64,000 bases of DNA from positions 1 through 64,000 of the forward strand of contig NZ_JAGQED010000023.1 of the NCBI RefSeq assembly GCF_018304965.1, read 5' to 3'. The position numbers and the translations under genes were made by a program. Below the pieces are notes generated by a model. The model was not told where the DNA came from. It saw nothing but the letters and a program-made list of their open reading frames with translations, and searched no databases. This DNA comes from Collimonas antrihumi (lineage in GTDB: Bacteria; Pseudomonadota; Gammaproteobacteria; Burkholderiales; Burkholderiaceae_D). Each line of letters begins with the position of its first letter. The stretch's first letter is position 1. Below are positions 39,847 to 47,808 of the stretch, one piece after another.

Positions 39847-41100
39847 TTATTGCGTCTTTGCCGCTTTTGCCAGGGCCTGTACCGCAGCTTGCGAGGTCAT
39901 GTTTGAATTCATGAACTTGGAAACCACGTCAAGAATAGCACCTTGCACCGCAGAATTGACTGCCATGCCATGCGCCATGCTTGGCTCCAGAGTGCCGGCT
40001 TTGCTGGAGGCAGCCATGTCGTCCATCGACTTGACGGCGCAGCTGTCGAATTTTGTGCGTGGGACATCAGGACGCACAGGGATCGAACCCTTGTTCAAAT
40101 TGAAGACTTCCTGGAACTCAGGGCTCATGATGGCGGTTGCCAGGGTCAACTGAGCTTTTTGCGAATCAGGATTCTTGACCTTGAACATGGCGATCGAATC
40201 GATGTTGTAGGTGTACGACTTGTCGGTGCCAGGTGCTGCTACGCACAGGAAGTCTTTGCCCGGTACCTTGCCGGCAGCGGTGAATTCGCCTTTAGCCCAG
40301 TCACCCATGAATTGCATGCCGGCCTTGCCATTGATGACCATCGCGGTCGCCAGGTTCCAGTCGCGGCCTGCGGCGTTCTTGTCGATATAACCCTTGATCT
40401 TGCCCAGGGTGTCGAAGGTCTTGATCATGGTTGGACCGGTCAGGGTTGCCGGATCGAGCTTGACCAGAGCCTTGTTGTAGAAATCGGCGCCGCCTACGCC
40501 CAGCGCAACGGTTTCAAATACTGTCGCGTCTTGCCAAGGCTGGCCGCCGTGGGCGATAGCGACAAAACCGGCTTTCTGGATCTTGTCTGCGGCGTCGAAG
40601 AATTCAGGCCAGGTAGTTGGCGTTTTGGCGCCAGCTTTTTTCAGGACTTCAGGATTGATCCAGAGCCAGTTGACGCGGTGCACGTTGACCGGCGCTGCCA
40701 CGTAGTGACCTTGATACTTCATGGTGTTGGAGACGACCTTCGGCAACAGCGAATCCCATTTGCCTGCGGTTGCTGCAGCATCGATATTGGCCAGCACGCC
40801 TTCTTGACCCCATTCCTGGATCGACGGGCCTTTGATCTGTGCCGCTGTCGGAGGGCTGCCGGCGATGACGCGGGCTTTCAGTGCGGTGGTTGCGTTTTCC
40901 CCAGCGCCGCCGGCAACCGCGAAATCCTTCCAGGTCACGCCCTTGGCTTCCATGATTTTTTTCAACTCGGCGACCGATTTGGCTTCGCCGCCCGAGGTCC
41001 AGTAATGGAGTACTTCTACTTCAGCTGCGTGAACTGCGGCGGCGCCGGACAGCAGCGCTGTAGTTGCGAATACCGATTTTATTATTTGACTCAGCTTCAT
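39847..41100 (-). CDS. gtsA: Sugar-binding periplasmic protein (GtsA-like, glucose/mannose)
   Basis: A 417-residue precursor. The signal peptide is cleaved probably after VHA (residue 25). The mature start [29 protein letters not shown], and the later block [16 protein letters not shown], closely fit the glucose-binding proteins of Pseudomonas (GtsA) and related CUT1 systems. The C-terminal [19 protein letters not shown] is also typical. It is the first gene of the transporter operon and diverges from zwf, sharing a 330-bp control region that holds two HexR-like sites. AGGAGACAAG precedes the ATG. Glucose is the most likely substrate. Confidence 0.88.
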   Translation of the reverse strand: MKLSQIIKSVFATTALLSGAAAVHAAEVEVLHYWTSGGEAKSVAELKKIMEAKGVTWKDFAVAGGAGENATTALKARVIAGSPPTAAQIKGPSIQEWGQEGVLANIDAAATAGKWDSLLPKVVSNTMKYQGHYVAAPVNVHRVNWLWINPEVLKKAGAKTPTTWPEFFDAADKIQKAGFVAIAHGGQPWQDATVFETVALGVGGADFYNKALVKLDPATLTGPTMIKTFDTLGKIKGYIDKNAAGRDWNLATAMVINGKAGMQFMGDWAKGEFTAAGKVPGKDFLCVAAPGTDKSYTYNIDSIAMFKVKNPDSQKAQLTLATAIMSPEFQEVFNLNKGSIPVRPDVPRTKFDSCAVKSMDDMAASSKAGTLEPSMAHGMAVNSAVQGAILDVVSKFMNSNMTSQAAVQALAKAAKTQ

Positions 41101-41300
41101 TCTTGTCTCCTGGTTCAGTTGTGGTTCAGTTGTGTTTGCGATGAATACTTAATTACCTGACTGGTACTAAAGGCACTACTTCCTTACTCTCACTTCAAAC
41201 TTGCTACATACACACATTGGCAATTTATTGCCACAGGGCACCGTCTTTACACAGCACTGGAATCCAGCACAATTCACTGCCCATGTGTATCATGTTGAAA

Positions 41301-41315
41301 ACTAGTAAAACTACA
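41301..41315. promoter_or_regulatory. HexR-like operator, gtsA-proximal candidate
   Basis: ACTAGTAAAACTACA agrees with the proteobacterial HexR consensus TGTARTWWWAYTACA at 13 of 15 positions (first two differ). It lies about 200 bp upstream of gtsA and 115 bp upstream of zwf. Confidence 0.5.
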
Positions 41316-41365
41316 CGCGATCTTGAATTTTCCTGCAAATATACCTGAATTACTCTTTTCGCTGC

Positions 41366-41394
41366 TTGTAATTGTAGTAATGCTACATTAATAT
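41366..41394 (+). promoter_or_regulatory. Putative zwf promoter
   Basis: TTGTAA (41366-41371), a 17-bp spacer and TAATAT (41389-41394) form a plausible sigma-70 promoter about 36 bp before the zwf ATG. The HexR-like palindrome at 41373-41387 fills the spacer, which would fit repression. The -10 box is imperfect. Confidence 0.4.
41373..41387. promoter_or_regulatory. HexR-like operator upstream of zwf
   Basis: TGTAGTAATGCTACA has perfect inverted arms TGTAG/CTACA and matches the HexR consensus at 14 of 15 positions. It lies 43 bp before the zwf ATG. Confidence 0.65.
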
Positions 41395-41430
41395 TGCAAT
41401 ATAAGTTTTTTATTTATTACAAAAATTTTG

Positions 41431-42906
41431 ATGCAACCACATATTCCTTTTACTTTCACGCTTTTCGGAGCGACCGGCGATTTATCGATGCGGAAGATTC
41501 TTCCTGCGTTATTTGTTGCCCATAGGGAAGGGAAGTTGCATCAGGACGGCCGCATCATCTGCGTCGCCAAGCAGGATTTCAGTCAGGAAGATTACCTGGC
41601 CTGGGTCAGCAAGAGCGCCATCCCTTATGTGAAAAGCGGGCTGGCAGGCACGCAGGACGAGGCACACTGGCAAAGTTTTCTGGCGCGCATCACTTATCTG
41701 CCACTGGATCTGCTGGACCGCGCCGGTTATCGGTTGCTGGCAAAGACGCTGGCAGCCGGCAAAGCGGTGTCGGTTTTTTATCTGGCGACTTCGCCATCGT
41801 TGTTCGAGCCGATCTGCGCCAATCTTGCCGCCAGCGATATCGATCTGTCGCAGGCGCGGCTGGTGCTGGAGAAGCCGTTGGGCCATGATTTGCTGTCTTC
41901 GCGGGCGATCAACGATGCGGTAGCTCGCGTCTTCGCCGAAGACCAGATTTATCGCATCGATCATTACCTGGGCAAGGAGGCGGTGCAAAACCTGTTGGCT
42001 TTGCGTTTTGCCAACTCTCTGTTTGAACCGCTGTGGCGGCGCGAGTCAGTGGCACATGTCCAGCTGACGATTGCCGAGCAACTAGGTGTTGAGGGTCGCG
42101 GCGAGTTCTATGACGCTACCGGCGCCATGCGCGACATGGTGCAAAACCATTTGCTGCAATTGCTGTGCATGGTGGCGATGGAACCGCCGACGTCGCTGGA
42201 TGCGGATGCTGTGCGGGACGAGAAATTGCGTGTGTTGCGTGCATTGAAGCCGTTTTCGCCCGAAGACATGGAGCTGAAGGCGGTGCGCGGCCAGTATGTG
42301 TCGGGCGCAGTCGACGGCCAATCAGTTGCGGCTTATCAGCAAGAGCCGGGAGTGGCCGCCCAATCGCAGACGGAAACTTTCGTCGCGCTGCATGCCGAGA
42401 TCAATAACTGGCGTTGGGCCGGGGTACCGTTCTTCTTGCGCACTGGCAAACGTCTGGCGCAGCGCACGGCGGAAATCGTGATTACCTTCCGGCCTATCCC
42501 GCACGCCATTTTACCGATGCCAGGCGGGCAAGCCGGGGGCAGCAGCAACCGCCTGGTGATCCGCCTGCAGCCGGACGAATCGATTCAACTGCATTGCCTG
42601 GCAAAACAGCCTGGCGATGGCATGACGGTACAGCCGGTAGCGCTTGACCTGGCGTTCGACCAGGCTTTCAAGCAGCGCCGGGCAGAAGCGTATGAGCGCT
42701 TGTTGCTGGATGCAATTCGCGGAAATTTGTCTTTATTCGTGCGGCGTGATGAACAAGAAGCAGCGTGGCGCTGGGTCGAGCCGCTGTTGCACCATTGGCA
42801 AAGCAGTTCGTCTCAGCCTAAACCTTATATGGCAGGCAGCTGGGGGCCGACAGCGTCGTTTGCGATGATGGCGCGTGCGGGAGCCCAATGGCCGGAAGAT
42901 CGTTGA
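41431..42906 (+). CDS. zwf: Glucose-6-phosphate 1-dehydrogenase (first copy)
   Basis: A 491-residue enzyme oxidising glucose 6-phosphate to 6-phosphogluconolactone with NAD(P)+. The nucleotide loop GATGDLS is at 13-19. The substrate motif YRIDHYLGKEAVQNLLALRFAN carries the catalytic histidine. I use the ATG at 41431; a TTG directly before it is in frame. No clear ribosome binding site is seen, only an A/T-rich leader. It diverges from gtsA and is followed after 158 bp by the glk-hexR fusion gene, with no pgl gene between. A second zwf lies at 49985. Confidence 0.92.
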   Translation: MQPHIPFTFTLFGATGDLSMRKILPALFVAHREGKLHQDGRIICVAKQDFSQEDYLAWVSKSAIPYVKSGLAGTQDEAHWQSFLARITYLPLDLLDRAGYRLLAKTLAAGKAVSVFYLATSPSLFEPICANLAASDIDLSQARLVLEKPLGHDLLSSRAINDAVARVFAEDQIYRIDHYLGKEAVQNLLALRFANSLFEPLWRRESVAHVQLTIAEQLGVEGRGEFYDATGAMRDMVQNHLLQLLCMVAMEPPTSLDADAVRDEKLRVLRALKPFSPEDMELKAVRGQYVSGAVDGQSVAAYQQEPGVAAQSQTETFVALHAEINNWRWAGVPFFLRTGKRLAQRTAEIVITFRPIPHAILPMPGGQAGGSSNRLVIRLQPDESIQLHCLAKQPGDGMTVQPVALDLAFDQAFKQRRAEAYERLLLDAIRGNLSLFVRRDEQEAAWRWVEPLLHHWQSSSSQPKPYMAGSWGPTASFAMMARAGAQWPEDR

Positions 42907-43064
42907 GTTGCCTGAATGAAAAATTTGAAGAGTGTGGAAAACGCGTAGAAAAAAACGTGCCACGCGCGTGACAAAAGCGCAGCAAAAAGCACGGCAAGTA
43001 ATGTAAGAAATCGCTACCGCACATCCTACTAACAGTATTAGCATTTAAGTGAAAGTTTTACACC

Positions 43065-45050
43065 ATGTCTTCATCCACGATCATGAGCGCTAGCGAGAAC
43101 TCGGCAACTAGCTATCTGGATGGCCCCCGTCTGCTGGCAGATGTCGGCGGTACCAATGCGCGCTTCGGGTTAGAGCGCGCGCCGGGCCAGATCGACACGA
43201 TACAGACCTTGCGCTGTGCCGATTATGCCGAATTCGCGCTGGCGGTCGAGGCGTACCTGGCTTCCAACGTGCCTGTCAGCGCGCGTTCGCAAGTGCGGCA
43301 TGCGGCAATCGCGATCGCCAATCCGGTGCAGGGCGACGACATCAAGATGACCAATCATCATTGGGAATTTTCGATTGAAAATATGCGCCGCCGCCTGAAT
43401 CTGGACACGCTGCTGGTGGTCAATGATTTCACCGCATTGTCGATGTCTTTGCCGCATCTGGAGCAATCGCATTGCATCCAGGTCGGCGCTGGCCGTGCGT
43501 TGAGCGGCGGCGTGATCGGCCTGGTTGGCGCCGGTACCGGGCTCGGCGTCGGCGGTTTGATTCCTACGGAAGGTCGCTGGATTGCACTGGGCAGCGAAGG
43601 CGGCCATGTCACCTTCGCCCCCGGCGATGCGCGCGAGGCTGCGGTGCTGGCCTATTGCTGGCGCACTTATTCGCACGTTTCGGCCGAGCGCCTGGTTTCC
43701 GGGCCTGGCATCGAAATGATTTACCAGGCATTGGCCGATCTGCAGGGAATCGCCAAGCCTGAGCCTTTGCATACCGCGCAAATCGTCGAGCGCGCATTGC
43801 AAGGCCAAGATGGCTTGTGCATGGAAGTAGTGGAATGTTTTTGTGCGATGCTGGGCACGGTAGCGGCCGACGTCGCAGTGACCTTGGGTACGTTGGGCGG
43901 CTTGTATATCGGCGGCGGCGTGGTGCCGCGCCTGGGCGATTATTTCGCCCGTTCGCCGTTTCGCGCACGCTTCGAAAGCAAAGGGCGTTTCAGCAGCTAT
44001 CTGGCCAAAGTCCCGACCTTCGTCATTACCGCGCCTTATCCGGCCTTCGTTGGGGTTGCTGCCATTCTTTCCGAGCATCTCGGCGGTGGCAACGCCGTGC
44101 CTATCCTGGAAAAAATCCGTAAGGCGCGCGATCAGTTTTCACCTGCCGAGCAAAAGGTTGCGAGCCTGATCCTGGCCCATCCGCGCGCCGTGATGAGCGA
44201 GCCGATTTCAGAAATCGCCAGACGTGCCGATGTCAGCCAGCCGACGGTGATCCGGTTTTGTCGCACCATGGGTTGCCAGGGTTTGGCCGATTTCAAGTTG
44301 AAGCTGGCTTCAGGCGTCACTGGCACGGTGCCGGTTGCGCACAGCCAGGTTCACGTCGGCGATTCTTCGCTGGATGTCGGCGTCAAGGTGGTCGACAACA
44401 CCATTTCAGCGATGATGGAAGTACGCGATAACCTCAATGCCGACACCCTGTCGCGGGTGATCGAAGCATTAAGCCAGGCCAGCCGTATCGAATTCTACGG
44501 CTTCGGCAGCTGTGGCCTGGTGGCTGAAGATGCGCAGCAAAAATTCTTCCGGCTGGGGATTCCATCTTCGGCCTATACCGATCCGCAGCTGCAGGAAGTT
44601 TCTGCCGCCATGCTGAAAAGCAGCGACGTCGTAGTGGTGATCTCCAATTCCGGACGTTTGCGCCATCTGGCGCCGGCAGTCGAGGTTGCGGTGCATTCCG
44701 GCGCCACCATCATCGCGCTGGCTCCAAGCAATTCGCAATTGGCCAAGCGTGCGAACTACACGCTGGCAGTCGAGCACGACGAAAGCAGCATGATGCATAT
44801 TCCAATGGTTTCGCGGATCTTGCTGTTGCTATTGATCGACGTGCTGGCCGTGGGCGTATCGCTCAACCGTTCCAGCCCGTTTGCCGAATTGCAGCGCCAG
44901 GCCAAACGCGGCATCCTGACCCACATCGCTTCGTTGGGCGAGTCGGCCAGCGACAAGATCACCGCTGAGGGTGATGGCAAACCGGTGCAATCGGCACGTA
45001 CCGATCAAGAGGTGACTTTGTCGCCGAATGTGATTTCACATATCAAATAA
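43065..45050 (+). CDS. glk: Fused glucokinase and HexR/RpiR-type regulator
   Basis: A 661-residue two-part protein. Residues about 20-340 are a glucokinase of the E. coli Glk type: LLADVGGTNARFGL near 23-36, VNDFTALSMSLPHLE with the catalytic aspartate, GAGTGLGVGGLIP and GGHVTFAP. From about 345, an RpiR family unit follows: a helix-turn-helix (EIARRADVSQPTVIRFCRTMG) and a SIS sugar-phosphate domain (about 465-600, RIEFYGFGSCGLVAEDAQQKFFRLG). Such glk-regulator fusions are known in Burkholderia. It could phosphorylate glucose and sense the downstream sugar acids, regulating ED genes. The frame is continuous, so this is not a sequencing join. Confidence 0.92.
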   Translation: MSSSTIMSASENSATSYLDGPRLLADVGGTNARFGLERAPGQIDTIQTLRCADYAEFALAVEAYLASNVPVSARSQVRHAAIAIANPVQGDDIKMTNHHWEFSIENMRRRLNLDTLLVVNDFTALSMSLPHLEQSHCIQVGAGRALSGGVIGLVGAGTGLGVGGLIPTEGRWIALGSEGGHVTFAPGDAREAAVLAYCWRTYSHVSAERLVSGPGIEMIYQALADLQGIAKPEPLHTAQIVERALQGQDGLCMEVVECFCAMLGTVAADVAVTLGTLGGLYIGGGVVPRLGDYFARSPFRARFESKGRFSSYLAKVPTFVITAPYPAFVGVAAILSEHLGGGNAVPILEKIRKARDQFSPAEQKVASLILAHPRAVMSEPISEIARRADVSQPTVIRFCRTMGCQGLADFKLKLASGVTGTVPVAHSQVHVGDSSLDVGVKVVDNTISAMMEVRDNLNADTLSRVIEALSQASRIEFYGFGSCGLVAEDAQQKFFRLGIPSSAYTDPQLQEVSAAMLKSSDVVVVISNSGRLRHLAPAVEVAVHSGATIIALAPSNSQLAKRANYTLAVEHDESSMMHIPMVSRILLLLLIDVLAVGVSLNRSSPFAELQRQAKRGILTHIASLGESASDKITAEGDGKPVQSARTDQEVTLSPNVISHIK

Positions 45051-45063
45051 TGCCTGGGATGCG

Positions 45064-45097
45064 GGTAGGGGGGGGGCACGTAGTGCCCACACCCTAC
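45064..45097. repeat. GTAGGGTGGGC-family palindromic repeat, copy 4
   Basis: GTAGGG plus a G-run and GGGCAC pair with GTGCCCAC-ACCCTAC. It lies 14 bases after the glk-hexR stop. The arms are less regular than in the copy at 17944. Confidence 0.65.
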
Positions 45098-45123
45098 AAC
45101 GCCATAACAAAACTCGTCGCCCA

Positions 45124-45154
45124 TAAAAAATGCCCATTCGCACGCGAATGGGCA
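45124..45154 (-). terminator. Intrinsic terminator of the porin gene
   Basis: TGCCCATTCG (45131-45140) pairs with CGAATGGGCA (45145-45154) around CACG. The A-run 45124-45130 becomes the U-run on the minus strand, so it ends porin transcription about 125 bases after its stop. Confidence 0.8.
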
Positions 45155-45278
45155 AAATCTGGGAGTTACCCAGGGACGTCTTTCACTAATGCCGCGCACG
45201 CGGCAAGCACCACGGTGGTACTAGCAAGGTCAATCGACGCGCCGAGCTCAAGCGGCGCGTCCATCGATACTTGCTGTC

Positions 45279-46391
45279 TTAGAACGAGTGGCTGATACCA
45301 GTGTAGAACGTGTTTTGGTTCTGTCCAGTCAAGCCGGTGCTGTCGCCGGTTTGAACTTGGAAATCGGTGTTCGAACCATTGCGGATAGTACCGATGCTCG
45401 CGTACAGCAGAGTCCGCTTGGACAGGCTGTAGTTGGTACCCAGCATGAACAGGTTTGCGCTGCCTACGTCGTGGTTAAGCTTGACGTGATAAGCCGCGCC
45501 GATCAGCGTCAGGGCAGGGGTCAGCTGGTAGTTGGCGCCGAGCCAGAACTGATTGGCCTTGTTAGCTGCACCGATGCCGCTGGTCGTCAGAGGCTGAGCC
45601 GGAGCCGACAGGTTTTGCCAGCCGGCGTACAGTTTTGCGGCGCCGAACGTCACGTTGCCGCCGACAGTGATTTCCTTGGAGCGGGAGAACAAGTTGTCGT
45701 AAGTGCCGTTTTCGTCATGTGCCGTATCGTACATCGCCAGCAATTCATAGGTAGGCTGTACGAAACCAATTGCGATACCGGTGCTGTTACCGATTCCTGA
45801 ACCAGTTGGTCCGCGTGTAGTCGATCCTGCAGCTTCGCCGGCGCCGTACATGAGGTGCACGTAGAGGCCGCCCATATCTGGCGTGATGTACTGAATCTGG
45901 TTGCTGGTTTGTGGCCAGTTACGACCTTTGAACAAGGTCGAAGTACTCATGTTCTGTTGGCCGGTAGGATCGATGCTCCATACCTTGTCGCTTGGCAGCG
46001 CAAGATCGCGGCCGATTTTCACAGTACCGAAGCCACCGTTCAAACCAACGGTCGAACGACGATTAAAAAGGCCGGAGCCATTGAAGCGGCCGGTGTCGGC
46101 TTGGAAGCCGCTTTCCAATGTGAACATCGCTTTCAGGCCGCCACCCAGATCTTCGGTGCCCTTGAAACCGATCATGCTGGTACCCCATTCGTTACCACCG
46201 ACGCCCCATTGGCCGCCACGGATGGTATTGCCATTTGCATCTTTGCCGACTTGATTGCTTTGGTAGTTGATGCCCGCATCGACGCGACCATAGATGATCA
46301 CATTGGTTTGCGCTTGCGCCTGGCCAGCGAATGCGCAAGCCAGAACTGCGGCAATCGCGAGTGGCTTGGCTTTCAGAACGGATTTTCTCAT
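45279..46391 (-). CDS. Outer membrane porin (Gram-negative porin family)
   Basis: A 370-residue precursor of a trimeric beta-barrel porin of the betaproteobacterial type. The signal peptide ends AQA at residue 27, and the mature N-terminus reads QTNVIIYGRVDAGINYQSN. Alternating amphipathic strands, the TVGLNGGFGTVKIGRD block and a C-terminal phenylalanine in TFYTGISHSF are diagnostic. AGGAGATGAA precedes the ATG. Its position within sugar genes and the HexR-like site 180 bp upstream suggest a role in sugar uptake, but porins of this family are often nonspecific. Confidence 0.92.
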   Translation of the reverse strand: MRKSVLKAKPLAIAAVLACAFAGQAQAQTNVIIYGRVDAGINYQSNQVGKDANGNTIRGGQWGVGGNEWGTSMIGFKGTEDLGGGLKAMFTLESGFQADTGRFNGSGLFNRRSTVGLNGGFGTVKIGRDLALPSDKVWSIDPTGQQNMSTSTLFKGRNWPQTSNQIQYITPDMGGLYVHLMYGAGEAAGSTTRGPTGSGIGNSTGIAIGFVQPTYELLAMYDTAHDENGTYDNLFSRSKEITVGGNVTFGAAKLYAGWQNLSAPAQPLTTSGIGAANKANQFWLGANYQLTPALTLIGAAYHVKLNHDVGSANLFMLGTNYSLSKRTLLYASIGTIRNGSNTDFQVQTGDSTGLTGQNQNTFYTGISHSF

Positions 46392-46561
46392 TTCATCTCC
46401 TAAGTAAAAATGTGGCGTTGACCACTGCTTTCCGAGTCTTCTGTAGCTCGAAATTCTTGAATCGGACTTTGGTTCTTGCGGAGTACTTGTGTTCCGTACT
46501 TTGCGTTCAATTAATGCCGGCTTCTTTGTTGTTAAGAATGGTAAACCGGTTTATGAAATTT

Positions 46562-46590
46562 TTGTTTTATTTGTGTAGTTTTACTATATT
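46562..46590 (+). promoter_or_regulatory. Putative plus-strand promoter in the porin upstream region
   Basis: TTGTTT (46562-46567), 17-bp spacer and TATATT (46585-46590) form a sigma-70-like promoter pointing away from the porin gene. Only a terminator follows it, at 46654-46690. The region is AT-rich, so a chance match is possible. Confidence 0.35.
46574..46588. promoter_or_regulatory. HexR-like operator upstream of the porin gene
   Basis: TGTAGTTTTACTATA matches the HexR consensus at 14 of 15 positions. It covers the spacer and -10 of the putative plus-strand promoter and lies about 185 bp upstream of the porin start. Confidence 0.5.
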
Positions 46591-46596
46591 TCTGTT

Positions 46597-46690
46597 GCTA
46601 ATTTACAGCACTGACCAATTTCTCATGCGCTTAACGCATAGTTGTGGCAACTGAAAGACCTATTAAGAATGAACTTAATAGGTCTTTTTT
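46597..46690 (+). ncRNA. Candidate small regulatory RNA, about 94 nt
   Basis: Between the putative promoter at 46562-46590 and a strong plus-strand terminator there is room for a transcript of about 94 nt. It contains no reading frame with a ribosome binding site, a small hairpin ATGCG-CTTAA-CGCAT (about 46625-46639), a GTTG/CAAC hairpin, and a 3' terminator with a six-U end, the usual layout of an Hfq-binding small RNA. No plus-strand gene upstream explains the terminator. The 5' end is estimated from the -10 box. Inference only. Confidence 0.35.
46654..46690 (+). terminator. Strong intrinsic terminator on the plus strand
   Basis: A 14-bp perfect stem, AAAGACCTATTAAG (46654-46667) with CTTAATAGGTCTTT (46674-46687), is followed by a T-run to 46690. 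The U-run is on the plus strand. On the minus strand only three U's follow, so it is a weaker end for the fructokinase transcript. Confidence 0.85.
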
Positions 46691-46721
46691 GTATTTATTT
46701 GTATTTGGGGATTTTTTTATC

Positions 46722-46736
46722 TGTATTTTTACTACA
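46722..46736. promoter_or_regulatory. HexR-like site between the porin and fructokinase genes
   Basis: TGTATTTTTACTACA matches the HexR consensus at 14 of 15 positions. It lies beyond the fructokinase stop and about 330 bp upstream of the porin start. Its distance from any gene start makes its role unclear. Confidence 0.4.
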
Positions 46737-46795
46737 AGTAATTTTGATACATTTACGGGTAGTCTAAATTGCCGCACTGAAACATGGCGGCAATT

Positions 46796-47773
46796 TTAGT
46801 TTTTTTCCAGCAATGCACGCACTTGTGCCAGTTGCGGTGGCTTGGCGCCGGCATTCAAGCAGGCGGCCGAGCCGCAGGCGACGGAAAATCGCAGATGTCG
46901 CAGCCAATCCGGTGATGGAGATTGGCTGGATGAGGTTGATGGTGCGTGTGTAGCGGTTTCTTGGATCAGCGAGAAGATCAGGCCGGCAATGCCGGCATCG
47001 CCGGCGCCTACCGTGTCGACCACAGTGATCGGCGGCGGCGCCACTTGCCAATACTGATCGCCGGCATGGATCGCCGCGCCTTGCGAGCCTAAGGTCAGCA
47101 ACACGGTAGCGTTCGGATTGAAACCGCGTAAGGTCGCCAGGGCGGCCTCGGCATCGTCGGTGCGGAACAGGCCGGCCAGGTCTTCATCCGAAACTTTGAT
47201 AACGTCCGCCAGCTGCGCCATTTTTTTCAGCACGGGATCGTAGCGCTGATCCATCACGTTGCGGAAATTCGGATCGTAGCTGATTTTGACGCCGCGGCCA
47301 TGCAAATCTTCAGCCAGTTCGATCAAGCGCTCGGCCAGCGGCGAACGGGTCAGGCTGATGCCGCCGAAGTGCACCCATGATGCGGCTTGCTGCCAGCCGC
47401 CGGGCAGCATAGCGGGATCGAAGGAGAGGTCGGCACTGTTGTCGCCGATGAAATTGTATTGTGGCGGCGTGGTTTCATACACTACCGCCAACAAGGGCGA
47501 GCGCGCGGCGCGCTGCAGGAAGCGCAGGTCGAGGTCGGCGGCCTGGCTGGCTGCGTACAATTCATCGCCGAACCAGTCCTGGCTGATAGCGCCGGCGAAA
47601 GCCGAGGAAACGCCCAGGCTGGCGGCGGCGCGAGCCACATTCCAGGTCGAGCCGCCGGTCTTGCTGAGCCATTGGTCGGCGCCGACCCGTATCAAATCGG
47701 TGAGTGCTTCGCCGGCGCTGATGAATTGCGGGAAAGGGGGGGCGGGTTGGGCGGATTGGGTTGTTTCAGACAT
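46796..47773 (-). CDS. PfkB-family sugar kinase, probably fructokinase
   Basis: A 325-residue ribokinase-like kinase. The N-terminal FISAGEALTDLIRVG and KTGGSTWNVARAAASLG blocks bind the sugar. The C-terminal signature DTVGAGDAGIAGLIF contains the catalytic aspartate of GAGD. It follows the isomerase gene by 35 bp on the minus strand, so the two are likely one operon: the isomerase would make fructose and the kinase fructose 6-phosphate. Other PfkB substrates such as ketodeoxygluconate are possible, but the neighbour favours fructose. Confidence 0.8.
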   Translation of the reverse strand: MSETTQSAQPAPPFPQFISAGEALTDLIRVGADQWLSKTGGSTWNVARAAASLGVSSAFAGAISQDWFGDELYAASQAADLDLRFLQRAARSPLLAVVYETTPPQYNFIGDNSADLSFDPAMLPGGWQQAASWVHFGGISLTRSPLAERLIELAEDLHGRGVKISYDPNFRNVMDQRYDPVLKKMAQLADVIKVSDEDLAGLFRTDDAEAALATLRGFNPNATVLLTLGSQGAAIHAGDQYWQVAPPPITVVDTVGAGDAGIAGLIFSLIQETATHAPSTSSSQSPSPDWLRHLRFSVACGSAACLNAGAKPPQLAQVRALLEKN

Positions 47774-47808
47774 GACAGCATCCAGGCAATGTTTGATATA
47801 TAAAAAGT

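Noticed and set aside
39943-41160. 405-codon plus-strand frame opposite gtsA
   Set aside because: The minus strand encodes a clear periplasmic binding protein with signal peptide; this frame has no motif.
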